DNA of 64,000 nt from Ciona intestinalis (GCF_000224145.3 NC_020166.2:8900745-8964744); one strand, 5' to 3'; shown: positions 13,001 through 23,866, numbered from the stretch's first letter. The notes: a model not told the origin generated them from the sequence alone. A program made the numbers and translations.

Positions 13001-13915
13001 GATAAATATTTTCACTTTTAGGTTTAGGTTTAGTAAAGAAAGAATCACTGAAAGTTTTTGTTTTGCGAAACCGAAACGCGAAACCGAAAACCTTATTTTC
13101 CTAATAAAAGAGAGACAGTTTATGTTGCAAATATTTGTCAAAAAAATGTTTTGTTGATTTTTGAGTTGTTTTGATTTTATGTTTATGAAAAACTTTTTAA
13201 AGCATTTCTTTTTATATTGTTTATACAGTTGGGTGGGGGAAGATGGGAGACTTTAGCACATATTATCTTAATAACCAGATCATGTTATAAACAATTAACA
13301 ACGGTATATGGGATACGTGGGGATACGGTTTTGTAATTCTTTAAATGTTTTCTGTTTACCACCAAATAGGATAAGAAAATAGAACGAAAATGCGTCCCAT
13401 CTTCCCCCACACTACTATATATTTTCTTCTTTAATTATATTTTTAAATGGAATTATCTCCTGAAACGAACCATTCATTCATTTGTTGTACACTCACATCG
13501 TTTGGTGTAATTTACCAAAAGCTGAGGCAAATATGGAGGTTTTACGACCGTGTGAACGTTTCTTAGATTTAAGTTTCTCAGGGTTTGTGGTGTAATGACC
13601 ATGGTGCTGTGGAGAATCTCCCGCGCACGTTGAACGTTGTTCAAACTCAGTGGGACAATCGCTCAAGGGGGAGAGATTAGGCGGAACCTCAAATTCTAAA
13701 GAGTTTTTTCTTCCCCGGTCATAATTTGCATGAAGTTTAAGATTGCTGGTTGATGACAGTTTTACTAAAGACGGGCTTTGGCAAACAATGCTGGACCTCG
13801 GGCTTTCGGTTCCAGTAATTGCAAAAGTTTTGTTTGACTTTGGTATTTTCCCGTTACATGGAATTCGTAGAGCTTCTGAATCGTCCATGCAATCGTCACT
13901 TACGCTGGACTTCAT
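1025..13915 (-). CDS. KCNB: Shab-type voltage-gated potassium channel, Kv2 (KCNB) orthologue
   Basis: Delayed-rectifier K+ channel subunit of the plasma membrane, 1096 residues. Fifteen coding exons in transcript order: 13915-13497, 12956-12845, 12066-11897, 11241-11138, 9647-9605, 8900-8780, 8169-8091, 7075-6929, 6433-6199, 4696-4569, 4032-3833, 3454-3378, 3187-2949, 2688-2194, 1746-1025. All junctions are GT-AG and the phases close. The T1 tetramerisation domain starts at LNVGG (about residue 168) and contains [13 protein letters not shown]1 follows KPNSSLAAK. The S4 sensor has regularly spaced Arg/Lys at residues 422-442. The filter TVGYGD is at 507-512, and S6 carries [11 protein letters not shown]. 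The post-S6 stretch [12 protein letters not shown] is typical of Kv2. An in-frame TGA lies just upstream of the ATG. The N-terminus before T1 is about 165 residues, far longer than the roughly 30 I recall for vertebrate Kv2.1. The acidic C-tail is poorly conserved apart from a clustering motif. Confidence 0.95.
1880..2037 (+). mobile_element. MITE family B
   Basis: Related to A but older and different: tggagtaagatggatactgt at left, caccgttttagagtcatgagg inside. Kv2 intron 14. Confidence 0.6.
2050..2165 (-). mobile_element. MITE family A, truncated
   Basis: Only the right half of a reverse copy remains (ccatagaccgttg to accccacag), in Kv2 intron 14. Confidence 0.65.
2255..2275 (-). other. Kv2 proximal clustering (PRC/FFAT-like) motif
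   Basis: Codons for SVDSFVS, residues 830-836 of the channel, in exon 14. Vertebrate Kv2.1 has SIDSFIS here, and its three serines and phenylalanine are known to be needed for clustering at ER-plasma membrane junctions. All four positions match. The following residues (LDAST) differ from CATDF. Confidence 0.6.
2819..2925. mobile_element. MITE family A, internally deleted
   Basis: Both terminal repeats are present but only about 45 bases of middle are left, in Kv2 intron 13. Confidence 0.75.
4369..4455 (+). mobile_element. SINE body fragment
   Basis: Holds the gcaattgcttcaacccagtggtcactaatgg part of the SINE body (in Kv2 intron 10); head and tail are missing. Confidence 0.6.
4746..4815 (+). 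repeat. short repeat family (GGGTAATGGGYCA)
   Basis: aggttgtttggggtaatggg, ccaagtctggcctaaatccc, aggtcc...acctcacccata. Other copies: plus at 19702-19766; reverse at 37720-37780, 38928-38985 and 42148-42195. Confidence 0.65.
4852..5090 (+). mobile_element. two SINE tail fragments in tandem
   Basis: The gtgtatgaaacagaacac...tgtcata tail appears at 4852-4945 and again, diverged, at 4993-5090, in Kv2 intron 9. Confidence 0.6.
5570..5768 (+). mobile_element. MITE family B
   Basis: Best B copy: ctgtagagtaagatggatac, gtgagcacagaatctcat, ttaacg...gagtcgcaggctaac, ending cttcccccattcta. Kv2 intron 9. Confidence 0.7.
5817..6015 (-). mobile_element. MITE family A, full length
   Basis: Both ends present, Kv2 intron 9. 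It lies 50 bases after a family B element. Confidence 0.85.
6105..6185 (-). mobile_element. SINE tail fragment
   Basis: Reverse copy of the tail (aaaacgacagtcgttataac ... gtgggtgattattt) just before Kv2 exon 9. Confidence 0.6.
6553..6810. repeat. ATTC tetranucleotide microsatellite
   Basis: Degenerate and perfect (ATTC)n runs, the purest at about 6591-6625, continuing on the far side of the gap at 6884-6902. Translations such as repeated SFIHSFIHS are an artefact of the repeat. Confidence 0.9.
6834..6883. other. assembly gap, 50 N
   Basis: A run of exactly 50 N, the usual placeholder for a gap of unknown size, inside Kv2 intron 8 next to the exon 8 donor. It sits in a TTCA/ATTC tetranucleotide tract. 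The 31 bases before it repeat after it. Confidence 0.98.
7295..7400 (+). mobile_element. SINE tail fragment
   Basis: Tail with ggcaggaggtgtatgaaacag and cccgtgttataac, in Kv2 intron 7. Confidence 0.65.
8216..8412 (+). mobile_element. MITE family A, full length
   Basis: Kv2 intron 6. Ends gtgaggtgggggaag and ccccatcctactat. Confidence 0.85.
8590..8682 (-). mobile_element. MITE family A, 5' truncated
   Basis: Second half of a reverse copy; the right end is worn (ctaacctacagtactata). Confidence 0.55.
9282..9481 (+). mobile_element. MITE family A, full length
   Basis: Kv2 intron 5. The left end is slightly shortened. Confidence 0.85.
9902..10072 (+). mobile_element. MITE family A, right end missing
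   Basis: Breaks off at aaaaggggtccta, 24 bases before an opposite-facing copy; together they can pair over most of their length. Confidence 0.8.
10096..10292 (-). mobile_element. MITE family A, full length
   Basis: Near-consensus copy in Kv2 intron 4. Confidence 0.9.
10665..10790 (-). mobile_element. MITE family B, old remnant
   Basis: gtggggtaaaatcggat, then tctataaccgtagtctcact and aaacacaatcggaaaatac, in Kv2 intron 4. Confidence 0.45.
10914..11107 (-). mobile_element. MITE family A, full length
   Basis: Ends 30 bases before the Kv2 exon 4 donor. Confidence 0.88.
11337..11511 (+). mobile_element. MITE family A, left end missing
   Basis: Begins at the internal acacataatattcaaatat; the right terminal repeat is complete. 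Kv2 intron 3. Confidence 0.8.
12090..12332 (+). mobile_element. MITE family B with an insertion
   Basis: tactgtaaggtaagatagac at left and cccgtattaccccacgatt at right, about 45 bases longer than other B copies. Kv2 intron 2. Confidence 0.55.
12421..12528 (-). mobile_element. SINE body fragment
   Basis: Reverse copy of the body: ttagtgaccactaggttgg through caatggtagcagtgac, in Kv2 intron 2. Confidence 0.65.
13228..13428 (+). mobile_element. MITE family A, full length
   Basis: Kv2 intron 1, 70 bases from the exon 1 donor. Confidence 0.88.
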
Positions 13916-14084
13916 ATTCCAATTGTTGTTTCAGACGTCAGTTTACACTACATAACTATTATAACTAAGTGCTACAGACGAACCGAACGCCGAAAATGGC
14001 TTTAATTTTATTATACGTCTAGGAATTTAAAATTAAAGTTGTCAAATTATTAAGCACTTGCTATCTTGCTATCTTGAACTGACA

Positions 14085-14205
14085 TTATGGCTGATAATTT
14101 AAACAACTCATTAGTGACCACTGGGTTGTAGCAATTGCTGTTAAGTATCTTGACCAAGGACACATACGCCCACAATGGTAGCAGCGACAAGCCTTGGACC
14201 CTAAA
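14085..14205 (-). mobile_element. SINE body fragment
   Basis: Well preserved reverse body: tagtgaccactgggttg, acacatacgcccacaatgg, 170 bases upstream of the Kv2 start codon. Confidence 0.7.
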
Positions 14206-14576
14206 ACTCCAGGTTATAATGAGTCGAATTATTTATCACTTTAAATCGACACTTCACAGAAAGTCGTTAAACTTGTCGAAAAATTAATTAATTCTTTTTG
14301 CAATCGCATTCAAAAACATAGAAGATGCATTATAAGGGTATAGTATTGAATATTCCATCAAAAAAATATTTTTTACACGGTTCAATTCCACATGGTTCTA
14401 TTCTATATTTCACACGGTTCTTAACGTTTTTATTAACTTCTTTTGGAGATTTTTATTTTCAACTATCGATTACGCGACTGTCGTATCTTTACGCGACTAC
14501 ATATAACATACAATCCATTAGCCAGCTCATGGTATAAGGAACCAAACTACGTTACACACATATATATAGAGAGAGA

Positions 14577-14765
14577 GTAGGGTGGGTGAGGATGGGGCAC
14601 CTTTAGCACATAATATTCAAATATCCTGATCGTGTTTTAAACAATTAACAACGGTTCATGGGAGTCGTCAGGATGCGGTTTTATAATTCTTTAAATGTTT
14701 TTTGTTTATTACCAAATAAGTCGGCAAAATAGAATGAAAGGGTGTCCCATCTCCCCCCACTCTAC

Positions 14766-14771
<6 letters not shown>
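14577..14771 (+). mobile_element. MITE family A, full length
   Basis: Flanked left by (GA)n and right by a long (TA)n tract. Confidence 0.88.
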
Positions 14772-14797
<26 letters not shown>

Positions 14798-14802
14798 TAT
14801 GC
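14763..14802. repeat. TA dinucleotide repeat
   Basis: A (TA)n run with a few interruptions directly at the right end of a MITE, possibly grown from its TA target duplication. A short (GA)n lies at the left end (14567-14576). Confidence 0.9.
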
Positions 14803-15380
14803 ATTTCAACTCTACTGCTGGCGTGGGAACTATAGTTCCTTGGCAACTCAACTAACCCTGACTGCCCGTTTTAGCAAAAGTAGGATCATTTGCGGCAAGA
14901 CAACCAATGAAAAATTCATGGCGTTTAACAATGGGCTATTTTACTGGAAACAAAGCGAACGAGTGCGACTATCTATCTTATAAATACACTCTCATTTACT
15001 AAAGAAAAAAAGAGATATAGCAACGACAATTTTATGCATGCTTCACGGTAATAAGATAACGGCTAGAACCAATAGTTCATGTAATATGTATTATCCTTCT
15101 TAGGAACTATATACGGCATATAAGCTTTTCATTACAGTGTGAAAAGCGAAAGACTAATACTACACGTCCTGTTTTGATTTAAATTATGCAAACCTGTAAG
15201 TATAGTCGTAATATATATATTTGGCGCAGAAATTTTGATGGAAAATAGATGAAAAATAGAGAGTTCGCTTTCTATATTTGAAGTTTCACTGTATAACACT
15301 ATGAAAAGACTGGCTGTCTTAATATTTGGTGTATACAAGTCGAATTAATCTTTTATATATGTATGTTAGATTTTTCTATA

Positions 15381-15556
15381 TAGTAATGTGGGATACATTT
15401 TTGTTCTATTTGGCAGTAAACAAAGAACATTAAAAGACTTATAAAACAGTATATATCTTAACGACTCCCATATACCATTGTTAATTGTTTAAAACACGAT
15501 CAGGAAGTTTGGACATTATGTGCTAAAATGTCCCATCTTGCACCAGAGTACTTTAC
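15381..15556 (-). mobile_element. MITE family A, left end worn
   Basis: The left repeat is reduced to gtgggatacatttttg; the middle is well kept. Confidence 0.75.
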
Positions 15557-15799
15557 ATTTCTTCTAGTTGTATAGCAAACCACACAGCTATACATCAAAG
15601 TACTATCGATGCTTTAATGGTTAAACCAAACCCACGAGTTCAAACACAGCTTGTACATACCTATATACAATATATGTATAAGCCTTTCAAGCCTTGCACT
15701 AAATACCCTTAGGCTACGAAGCTGGTACACACATAACGCCAAATATAAGATCGACTTTGTTTATTCTAAACTCTTCATTATTTACAGCAGGATACGCTC

Positions 15800-15958
15800 T
15801 ATCTCATAATCTCTTATACGTTGGGTTGACCAGAAATAAACATTGTTCTGATTTAACTGACTTTCTATAGAAAGCGTTGTTAACTGTTAGAAATACAATC
15901 TCAAAACATGGGTTTAGTTGATAACGGTATATCCCATTATACCCCACAGTACTATATT
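15800..15958 (-). mobile_element. MITE family B, old
   Basis: Right part recognisable: agcgttgttaactgttagaaa, atcccattataccccacag. Confidence 0.5.
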
Positions 15959-15960
15959 AT

Positions 15961-16147
15961 ATAGTAGGGTTGGGGAAGATGAGTCACATAATATTCAAAT
16001 ATCCTGATCGTGTTTTAAACAATTAACAACGGTCTATGGGAGTCGTGAGGATATGGTTTTATAATTCTTGAATGTTCTTTGCTTACTGCCAAATGGGACG
16101 AAAAAATAGATTTAAAAGGTGTCCAATCTTCCCCAATCCTATTATAT
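15961..16147 (+). mobile_element. MITE family A, small deletion near left end
   Basis: tagtagggttggggaagatg runs directly into cacataatattc. Confidence 0.85.
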
Positions 16148-16809
16148 ATGACCGAACATTGAGACGCAACAATACTCTGCGTAAAACAGTTAAAACAATA
16201 AGTTTCAAAAAAACTATCATTTGTTCCATATACGCGCATACCAAACCTAAAATTTCACACATTGTAATATTTGCATTATATTGTACAAATAAGTTGCGCA
16301 AATATCATTGAACTTGTGGTTTTCTTTAACTCGCAAAGAATGTTGTTTTTGCCGATTTTGATTGACAGGCGTGTCCATAGTGTGACAACAACAAAACTAC
16401 AAGAAGAAAAAACGTTTGACATAGGGTTTCCTACTATCATAACTAACAATTAGTCATTGCTGTTTTTTTAAACACGCCAACATTAGCTTAAGATAGAAGA
16501 ACGTTACATTACTATGATTTGCAGTCTATACACACAGTCGTTCTCAACGCACGATTTACGTTAAATGCATTTATTCAATGCGTGACGTTTAAAAGTTCTG
16601 CCCTTTTGACTTTGAATGCTATTGAATGCGTGTTTACAGCTTAAAATATAATAAGCTACAATTATAATATGATTAACCACAATTGACAATTATATTACAC
16701 AATGCAATGTCTACATGTATAACTAAAGGCACTGCTCTCTTTGTGAGTTCTAAAAGACAATACACAAACATCAAGACTCGTTTTCCAAGATAGCAGATTC
16801 TCAGCTCGC

Positions 16810-19800
16810 TCAGCTGTACCAGAAGGCGTCTTCTTTAATTGGCTGGCTGTTGCGACCTGTAAGCGAATCAATACAACTATGACTCAATACCTGGACAAGC
16901 AAATACTATGGAAAACGAATCAATTTCTTTTCTGGCAGCGTTTTTGAATATTCACAAATCACAATCACAAATAATTATTAGTTGAAAGAAGGCACCGTTT
17001 CTCAGACAAAAGTAAAATAAAGCTATAACGTCCCACGTTAATTTGGTAGATAAATATTAAACCTTTTATGTACTGCAAAGAATCTCAACTTTAAACTGTT
17101 TTTTTTTTAATATAATTCCGGTTGTTTACTAACTGTTAGTTTTCTAAACTTTTAATCAAAACGGCATAACATAACGACCAAAACGCGTGAGGTGTTAATC
17201 TCGACTGCTTTACTCAGGCGCGTTTTTAATCCGAGACGCACAGCGATTGAGACTGGATATTCGTCACGCACGAAACCGTTGTTTCGCTTGAACGATTTTA
17301 CGTGAAAGCGGTGCGTAAGCGACCGCTTACGTTTACGTAAGATAAATTGAACGCCGTTTTTCTAAAGTGGACAAAGGGTTTTATGTTTTAAACGTAAACA
17401 GATACCTTTTTATTGCCTTTATGTTCGTCTATTGTTTTCCAATACCATTTATCCATGTGGCGTGTTTTAACAACTGTCGTTTTATTGTTAATTCCCTTTT
17501 CTTCCCGTTCTTTAAATACCATGATCTTCGCTACCGTTTAAGAGATAATTACGTTATATTGAAATTTGATGATTGACTGTCGGCGTGCGGAATCTGCCAA
17601 TGACTATTTGCGAGTTCTATGCGGTCAAAACTGTTGTGTTAGCATTTACTATTATAAAACCTAAAACCACATATTGAAAGGCAATTGGCAAACTACTGAA
17701 TTGATGTGCATTGCGTAGTACACAACGACAGTGGCCACAATCATCGAACATAGTGTGTCCTACTTTAATTACAACACCAATACTTATATTTTCATCAGTG
17801 TTTTCGTTATACAGTAGGGTTGGGAAAGATCGGGACACCTTTTTATTCTATTTTCTCTTCCCATGTGGTTGTAAAAAAAGAACATTCAAAGAATTACAAA
17901 ACCGTATCCTCACGACACCCATAGACCGTTGTTAATTGTTTCAAACACGATCAGGATATTTAGATAAAGGTGTCCCATCTCCCCCCCACACTACTATGAA
18001 TAGCACCTGCAGCCACCAAAAAGAGCAGGTGCTTCTCCGTCGCCACCTGGCGATCATATTATTTAAATATTTTTGACACCAAGTTAAAAGTCGCACCTGC
18101 TTTTTAGTCATACTTGCCTTAACACGATATACTCGACATATACACGAATTCAGATCAAATTTAAGCTTTTTTGCTTTAGATAGAAATAGTTAGATGTTTG
18201 CTGTATATTGTGTATAACATCAACTATAGATTTATCAGTCAAATTATAAGACAAACATGAAATAAATAACTATTAATGCTTTTCTCTCATCTGTTTTTAG
18301 TGGAACATTCGGAAAACCACGTTTTAACTAAACAATTCATTAACAGCAAATCAGTTCATCGTGTTGTGTTTTTGAGAGAGTTTCTGTACATGGATCCAGT
18401 GAAAGAAGCTCCTGAACTTTAAAGACTCATTAATGTTTCATTAGGCAAGGGAAAACGCATGTTCGGAATATATGGGACTGCTGAATTGTACAGTGATGAG
18501 TATAATTTTGTCTTTACAATACCTGTCCTTAAAAAGACATTTAATTTTGTCCTGACTCTGGACAAGCTTTGATTCATTTTGTAATGTATAGATCCAATAT
18601 AGTAATATTTATGTGAATATTTCGTATTCGTATAGATCTTGCATAACCATGAATATGTACTATTTTATTCTTTGACGTTCAGCATATAATTTATTCATAA
18701 TTCCGCGAATAGTCTTTTGTCGAGTCATGCACGCTTATCCGAAAATAAGTTGCATTGGCTGTATACCTTGGCGTCTGTTTTGTACAAAATGTAAAACACA
18801 TGAGCAACATATGGGTTTTACATTTTACGCACAAACGACAGTTGGAGAGATTGCTTAAACATGACTTGCGTTCTCCCGAGCGAAAAGAAATCGATTTTGA
18901 ATCAATTTGGATGACGGATACTTAACACATTGAACCAACAGGTCAACAACACAAGCATTCAGACATCCGTCTCATTACTACAAGTGCTACAGAGTATCAT
19001 TAAAATCATGCGAAAAATAGAATTTAGAGCCGAGTATAAAGTGAAAGCTTAAATAAACGTAACTTGGTTTGTTCTCACATAGCCAGAAAACCACAGTTGT
19101 TATAACACGGGTGTTCATATACACCTCGCGCCAGCTTCCGAGTTGCCATGTATGTTACCCTGTAGGTGATTATTTTTCGTATTTTTCATACATGGCTGGT
19201 AATTTGAAAAACTCATGCTAGCCCGCTCAAGTAACAAATATTAGACATATAGTAGGGTGGGGGAAGATGGGACACTTTTAGCACATAATATCCAAATATT
19301 CTTATTGTGTTTTAAACAACTAACAACGGTATATTGAAGTCTTGAGATTACGGTTTTATATTTTTTTAATGTTCTTTGTTTACTACCAAATGGGACAAGA
19401 AAATAGAACGAAAAGGTGTCCCATCTTTCCCACTCTATTATATAAGAACTTGGTTATTAAATGTCAATGTCAAACACATTCTTACCTTCGATCGTAGACA
19501 CCGGTATCCGATCTGTTGATGAAATTTTCTTGGTTTCTTTTAACTTTTTATAAGAAGAAGATTTCCTCGAGTAAAGTCCACGAAACAGGTTTCTAGCATT
19601 TTTCTAATTTACTAAATCAACTGAAACAGTTAATCAAAGTAGTTTAAAGGCTTTACATTATATAGAATATTCACATACATCACGCCTAGCTGCTGTCTTG
19701 CTGGGGTAATGGGTCAGATCTGGTCTAAGTCCTAGGTCCTCCAGCACCTTACCCATATATAATGGAACTGTTGTCCTGATAGGCGACAGGCATGAAAAAC

Positions 19801-21856
19801 AATGCTTATACAACTCTCCAAGTGTTTGTCATCTAATGAAGTAAATTTAATTAAGCCTGTTGGGAACATAAAGCCACAATGTGACGACGCGATGCACTCT
19901 TGTCGTCACTTCACTTTAGCTGGTCATTAGTATACTTGCTGTACTAACTTAACGACTATGACAAGATGTAAAAACTCAGAAAGCTGTGGGGAATTCCGTC
20001 TGGTAGTTAAACATGTTTAGTCTTGGGCGCAACAGCCACCCTTTTCAACTGACACTCTTTCACAGCAGTATTATCTATAACGTTGTTTTAACGACCGTCA
20101 TTTTGATTCCTTTCTCTTCCCTTCTTTAAATAACACGATCTTCACTATCGGTTTCGAAGACATAAATACAAATTATGTAGTCTTTGTTCAGTTATGTGTT
20201 TAGTAGATTATTTTATTATGGTCAGTAAAATAGATTTTTTAAGATGTTTACAACTGCCATGGGGTTCGGGCGACTCGCCTATTTTACATGAAGAAAAATC
20301 TTTAAATAACTTCCCTATATTATCAAGCTATTCCTTGCATGGCATCTAACACTACCAAAAGCATGCGACTTTCAACTGCTGTTGCATTGACGTAAATTCA
20401 CAACGTTCCGCGGCGTCCCATATTATCAGCAGGCAAGTGAGCGCTTCGGTAGGTGTCGGCTTAAGCCTTAATCTACTTAATGCGGACCGAGGAGCTCATA
20501 ATTAATTAAACACAACTCTTCTCCATTACCGTCGCTCTGTCTTGGTCGAGTACAGCAGTGATAATTGCTTCCGACAATTTTGTCAGAATTAGAACTCTCC
20601 GGGGTTCCTTTTAACTAAATTAAACGCTTATTTTCAATGTTAGTGGATATTTATACACACAGGCGGTTCAAGCACCCAATCTAATCTATTTTTGAATTGA
20701 CATGCACAACCAACCAACGGCAAAAGAATAATTCCTTTAATTTAGAAATCTAGTTACGTCAATTTTTTCTGTCAGAACTCTGTCCTGAAACCTTTTTAAT
20801 ATTACCTCATTACCCGATGGATCGATATTGATTAAAATGCCGTTTCTATGTCCAATTTAGCAATACATACACTAGAACAGAAAATATATGAGAGATAAGT
20901 TTCTTAAACTCACATTAAGCCAAGTATTAATACGTAACTGCTGAACTAGTTTATTTCCTGAACGAAGCTATAGGTACCGGTACGACACCCCATACAACTA
21001 AATCCGCATGCTCTCGTTGAGAAAAATAAGTTCCATTGAAAACAATGGAAAGTAAAACATGTTGTCAGCCTACTATAGTTGTATATTGCTTAACACACGA
21101 TTTGTACGGTTAGCGCAAACCGCTACCCCTCGGAGACATGGTATTGTGACGTAATAATCTGGTTGCATCTGCGCAGCATTCCATATACGTCACGCACGAG
21201 TAACTTTGAAGTCCCAATGGCCACTGCTGGTGTGAAAAGTCATTTAGGTATAAGATATCTATGTCTGGTTGTTTAGGTTGCTATATCTGCGCATGGATTA
21301 TGTTTAGCGAGTTATTAGTTTGGGGTAAGATGGACTAGGTGTAGCGACCACGCTTATTTGTTCCAATTAAATGTAAATATGTTTTTAACTGCAAGCGTGT
21401 CTTAACAACTGTTGTTTTGTCGCTATATCCTGTCTTTATATTTAAAATATTTTTAAATCTTTGCTACCGTAATTGAAGAGACAAATAAAGTTATTATTAT
21501 TATACCCCTATTACACATAATATTCCTTTATTTCCTGATCGTTATTTAAACATTTAAAACGCTATTTTAAAGTCGTGGAGCTATTAAGTTCTTTCTATCC
21601 TTGATTATACCAAATGCTACGACAATGAAAACATGTAGCATCTTACCGCAACCTATACTAACATTATTTTACCTTCAATATCAATCATCGCAGTAGAATG
21701 AGCGATTATTGAATCAAAATTTGATGCTGGTCGACATGTTATGGCAGTGCACGCATCATAAGACCGCTTCAAACAAGTAACCCATAAACCAATGCATTTA
21801 TCTAAGAGTAATATATTTCTATAGAGCCGAGTATTAAGCGCAATGTTTGTTGACCA
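16810..21856 (-). CDS. unrecognised spliced gene, 3' part (putative)
   Basis: I do not recognise this gene. Four minus-strand exons chain with matching phases: 21856-21673 (starting WSTNIALNTRL, containing LDKCIGLWVTC), 20957-20914, 19603-19486 and 16856-16810, ending KEDAFWYS then TGA. Each junction has a consensus-like donor (gtaaaa, gtgagt, gtaaga) and an AG acceptor, and a minus-strand AATAAA lies at about 16573. The first exon has W...GLWxxC...C spacing like the first extracellular loop of claudin/PMP22-type proteins. However, I find no TM2-TM4 exons, so that link is weak. The third exon is rich in Lys and Ser, as in a cytoplasmic tail. A 96-base phase-0 exon at 22267-22172 could precede it. 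Transcript data are needed to confirm any of this. Confidence 0.35.
17812..17997 (-). mobile_element. MITE family A, full length
   Basis: Lacks about ten bases before the right repeat. Confidence 0.87.
19053..19215 (-). mobile_element. SINE tail fragment
   Basis: Reverse tail with aaccacagttgttataacac, gggtgttc, cgccagcttccgag and gtaggtgattattt. It ends just before a MITE. Confidence 0.65.
19250..19442 (+). mobile_element. MITE family A, full length
   Basis: Close to consensus; ends 44 bases from the putative exon donor at 19486. Confidence 0.9.
21390..21512 (+). repeat. short repeat with TTA tail
   Basis: gtgtcttaacaactgttgtt, cgctatatcctgtctt, aaatctttgctaccgtaatt, gaagagacaaataaag, then (tta)n. 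Close relative at 37309-37420; weaker ones at 17460-17555 and 20080-20185. Confidence 0.65.
21515..21656 (+). mobile_element. MITE family B, left end lost
   Basis: cacataatattcc...aaacgctattttaaagtcgtgg...gtagcatcttaccgcaac. A TTA-tailed short repeat is joined at its left, as if inserted. Confidence 0.55.
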
Positions 21857-21898
21857 CTAAAGTAAGAAATACTAAACATATGAGAAGATATTTACTTT

Positions 21899-22091
21899 AA
21901 GTAGGAAGGTGTGAGATGGGACACCCTTAGCACACAAAACTCAAATATCCGGATCGTTTTTAAACAATTAAAAACGGTCTATGGGAGTCATGAGGGTACG
22001 GTTTTATAATTCTTTAAATGTTCTTTGTTTACTGTCGAATGTAACGGGAAAATATAATAAAAGGTGTCCCACTTCTTCCATCCTATACTAT
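21899..22091 (+). mobile_element. MITE family A, worn ends
   Basis: gtaggaaggtgtgagatggg at left, cttcttccatcctata at right. Confidence 0.8.
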
Positions 22092-22477
22092 ACATAAACT
22101 GCTCTAAACAACTGACCCATAAACTAATACATCAAACTAAACATCCATATTACACCCTTTGTATTCCTTACTTTCAGAAAACCTAATAATGCAAATTTAA
22201 ACAATGCAAGCCTTTGTATATAGAAGTTGGGTCTTAAACGTATGGCACAGCTCACTGTACTTAATTCCTGTGTATTTCCTTTTGTTTTTTGGGCATGGTT
22301 GATTATTAATTAATGAAGGCCACTACTTCGTTTTTTAAATGTTAACACGATGACGTATTACATACTCAATGTTAGTCGAAATACGCCCAGCGAAGGCGAA
22401 AGTGTAGTAGAACACACAGTGCACCTTAACACGCAGTACTCGTTTGTATAGGTTACGAATGTTTTAATATAATATTA

Positions 22478-22669
22478 TAGTAGAGTGGGGGGGCGTGACA
22501 TCTTTTTAGCACATAACATCCAAATATCTTAAACGTGTTTTAAACAATTACCAACGGTCATTCGAGTCGTGAGAATACGGTTTTATAATTCTTTAACTAT
22601 TCTTTGTTTACTACCAATTGGAAAGAGGTATAGAACGAAAAAATGCCTTCCCCGCACCCTACTATATAG
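22478..22669 (+). mobile_element. MITE family A, full length
   Basis: Left repeat has a G run (gtggggggg); right repeat ccccgcaccctactata. Confidence 0.82.
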
Positions 22670-23109
22670 GCTACATCTTAGACCGAATTAGAAATTTTCT
22701 GGCAAGCGAAACTATGGGATTTGGCCGATGCTTTTTGTCTAGTTTTGTGTGAATTCATTTATTTCGGACAACAGATCACCACAAAAGCATGTTGACCCGC
22801 AGAAAAATTAATTTGCGCATTCATATCGTAAAGATGCCATGAATTATGTATTAACTTCTTTATGCATTACCGTCCCATAGATATGGCATGCACAATGTAC
22901 GTTGTATAAGGCATGCGTATATATTGACTCAATTAGTTCCGTATTAATAATTTAACGTTCGGTGTAAATCCTCTAAATATTATTTTACTGCCTTGTATGG
23001 AACGACAAGATCATATATTCAGTATGACACCAAAGTATCTGCAGCAGTAATGACGTACAAGCATTTGTATACATATTTTCTATATACAACAGTACATTGT
23101 TAGGAAATA

Positions 23110-23308
23110 TAGTTGGGTGGGGGAAGATGGAACACTTTTAGTACATAATATCCAGATATCCTGATCGTGTTTTAAACAATTAACAACGGTCTATGTGAGT
23201 CATGAAGACATAGTTTCATATTTCTTTGAATGTTCTTTGTTTACTCCTAAATGAGTGGAGAAAATAGAGTTAAAAAGTGTCCCATCTTTCCCCATCCTAC
23301 TGTATATA
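23110..23308 (+). mobile_element. MITE family A, full length
   Basis: Directly followed by a family B element. Confidence 0.87.
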
Positions 23309-23321
23309 CAAACTGTAATGC

Positions 23322-23537
23322 GATACTGTGGGATAAGATAAGAAACCGTTCTAATACTGTGGGATATAGTATGCGACACCGCACCCATATTTCTTGAACA
23401 TGTTTTCAACAACTAACGACGCTCTTTTAGAGTCGTATAGACTTACGTTTATATAATTTTATTAATATTTTTACCAACACCTTGGACGAGAAATGAGTAG
23501 AATGAAAATAAGTACCACTTTCCCCCACTATACTATA
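23322..23537 (+). mobile_element. MITE family B with left-end duplication
   Basis: atactgtgggata occurs twice at the left (23322 and 23357); the middle has acgctcttttagagtcg. Confidence 0.6.
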
Positions 23538-23866
23538 CAAGCATGTGCATACATATATTCGCTATTTACAACATATTCGGTTTACACCGTATTCAGTAGG
23601 TATAGGCTATATATATACTGCTATATAAAGACCCAAAGATAAAATATATAGGCTCAAGCTATGCACTGCTGTAGTATAGATAAAACATAACGAGTACTGC
23701 ACATAAATTAGCCGTTGGACTACCCGTGGTACATTCAACCTTTCTGTCTTATTAAAATTTCATGACTCTTGGTAACATAGCCTGGCTGCTGGTTTATTAG
23801 CCATGGAACCTATTTATTGTCATCAAAGACACTGCTTTAAAAATGTCGCAGAAATAATTATATATG

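Larger units (their letters stand above)
13916..16809. other. repeat-filled spacer upstream of Kv2
   Basis: Four family A or B MITEs, one SINE body and a TA tract. No further coding exon seen. Kv2 promoter and any 5' UTR exons presumably lie here or further right. Confidence 0.6.

Noticed and set aside
21147-21260. Possible exon with WPLGLQSYSCVTYMECC frame
   Set aside because: No donor in phase with neighbouring exons; more likely regulatory sequence.
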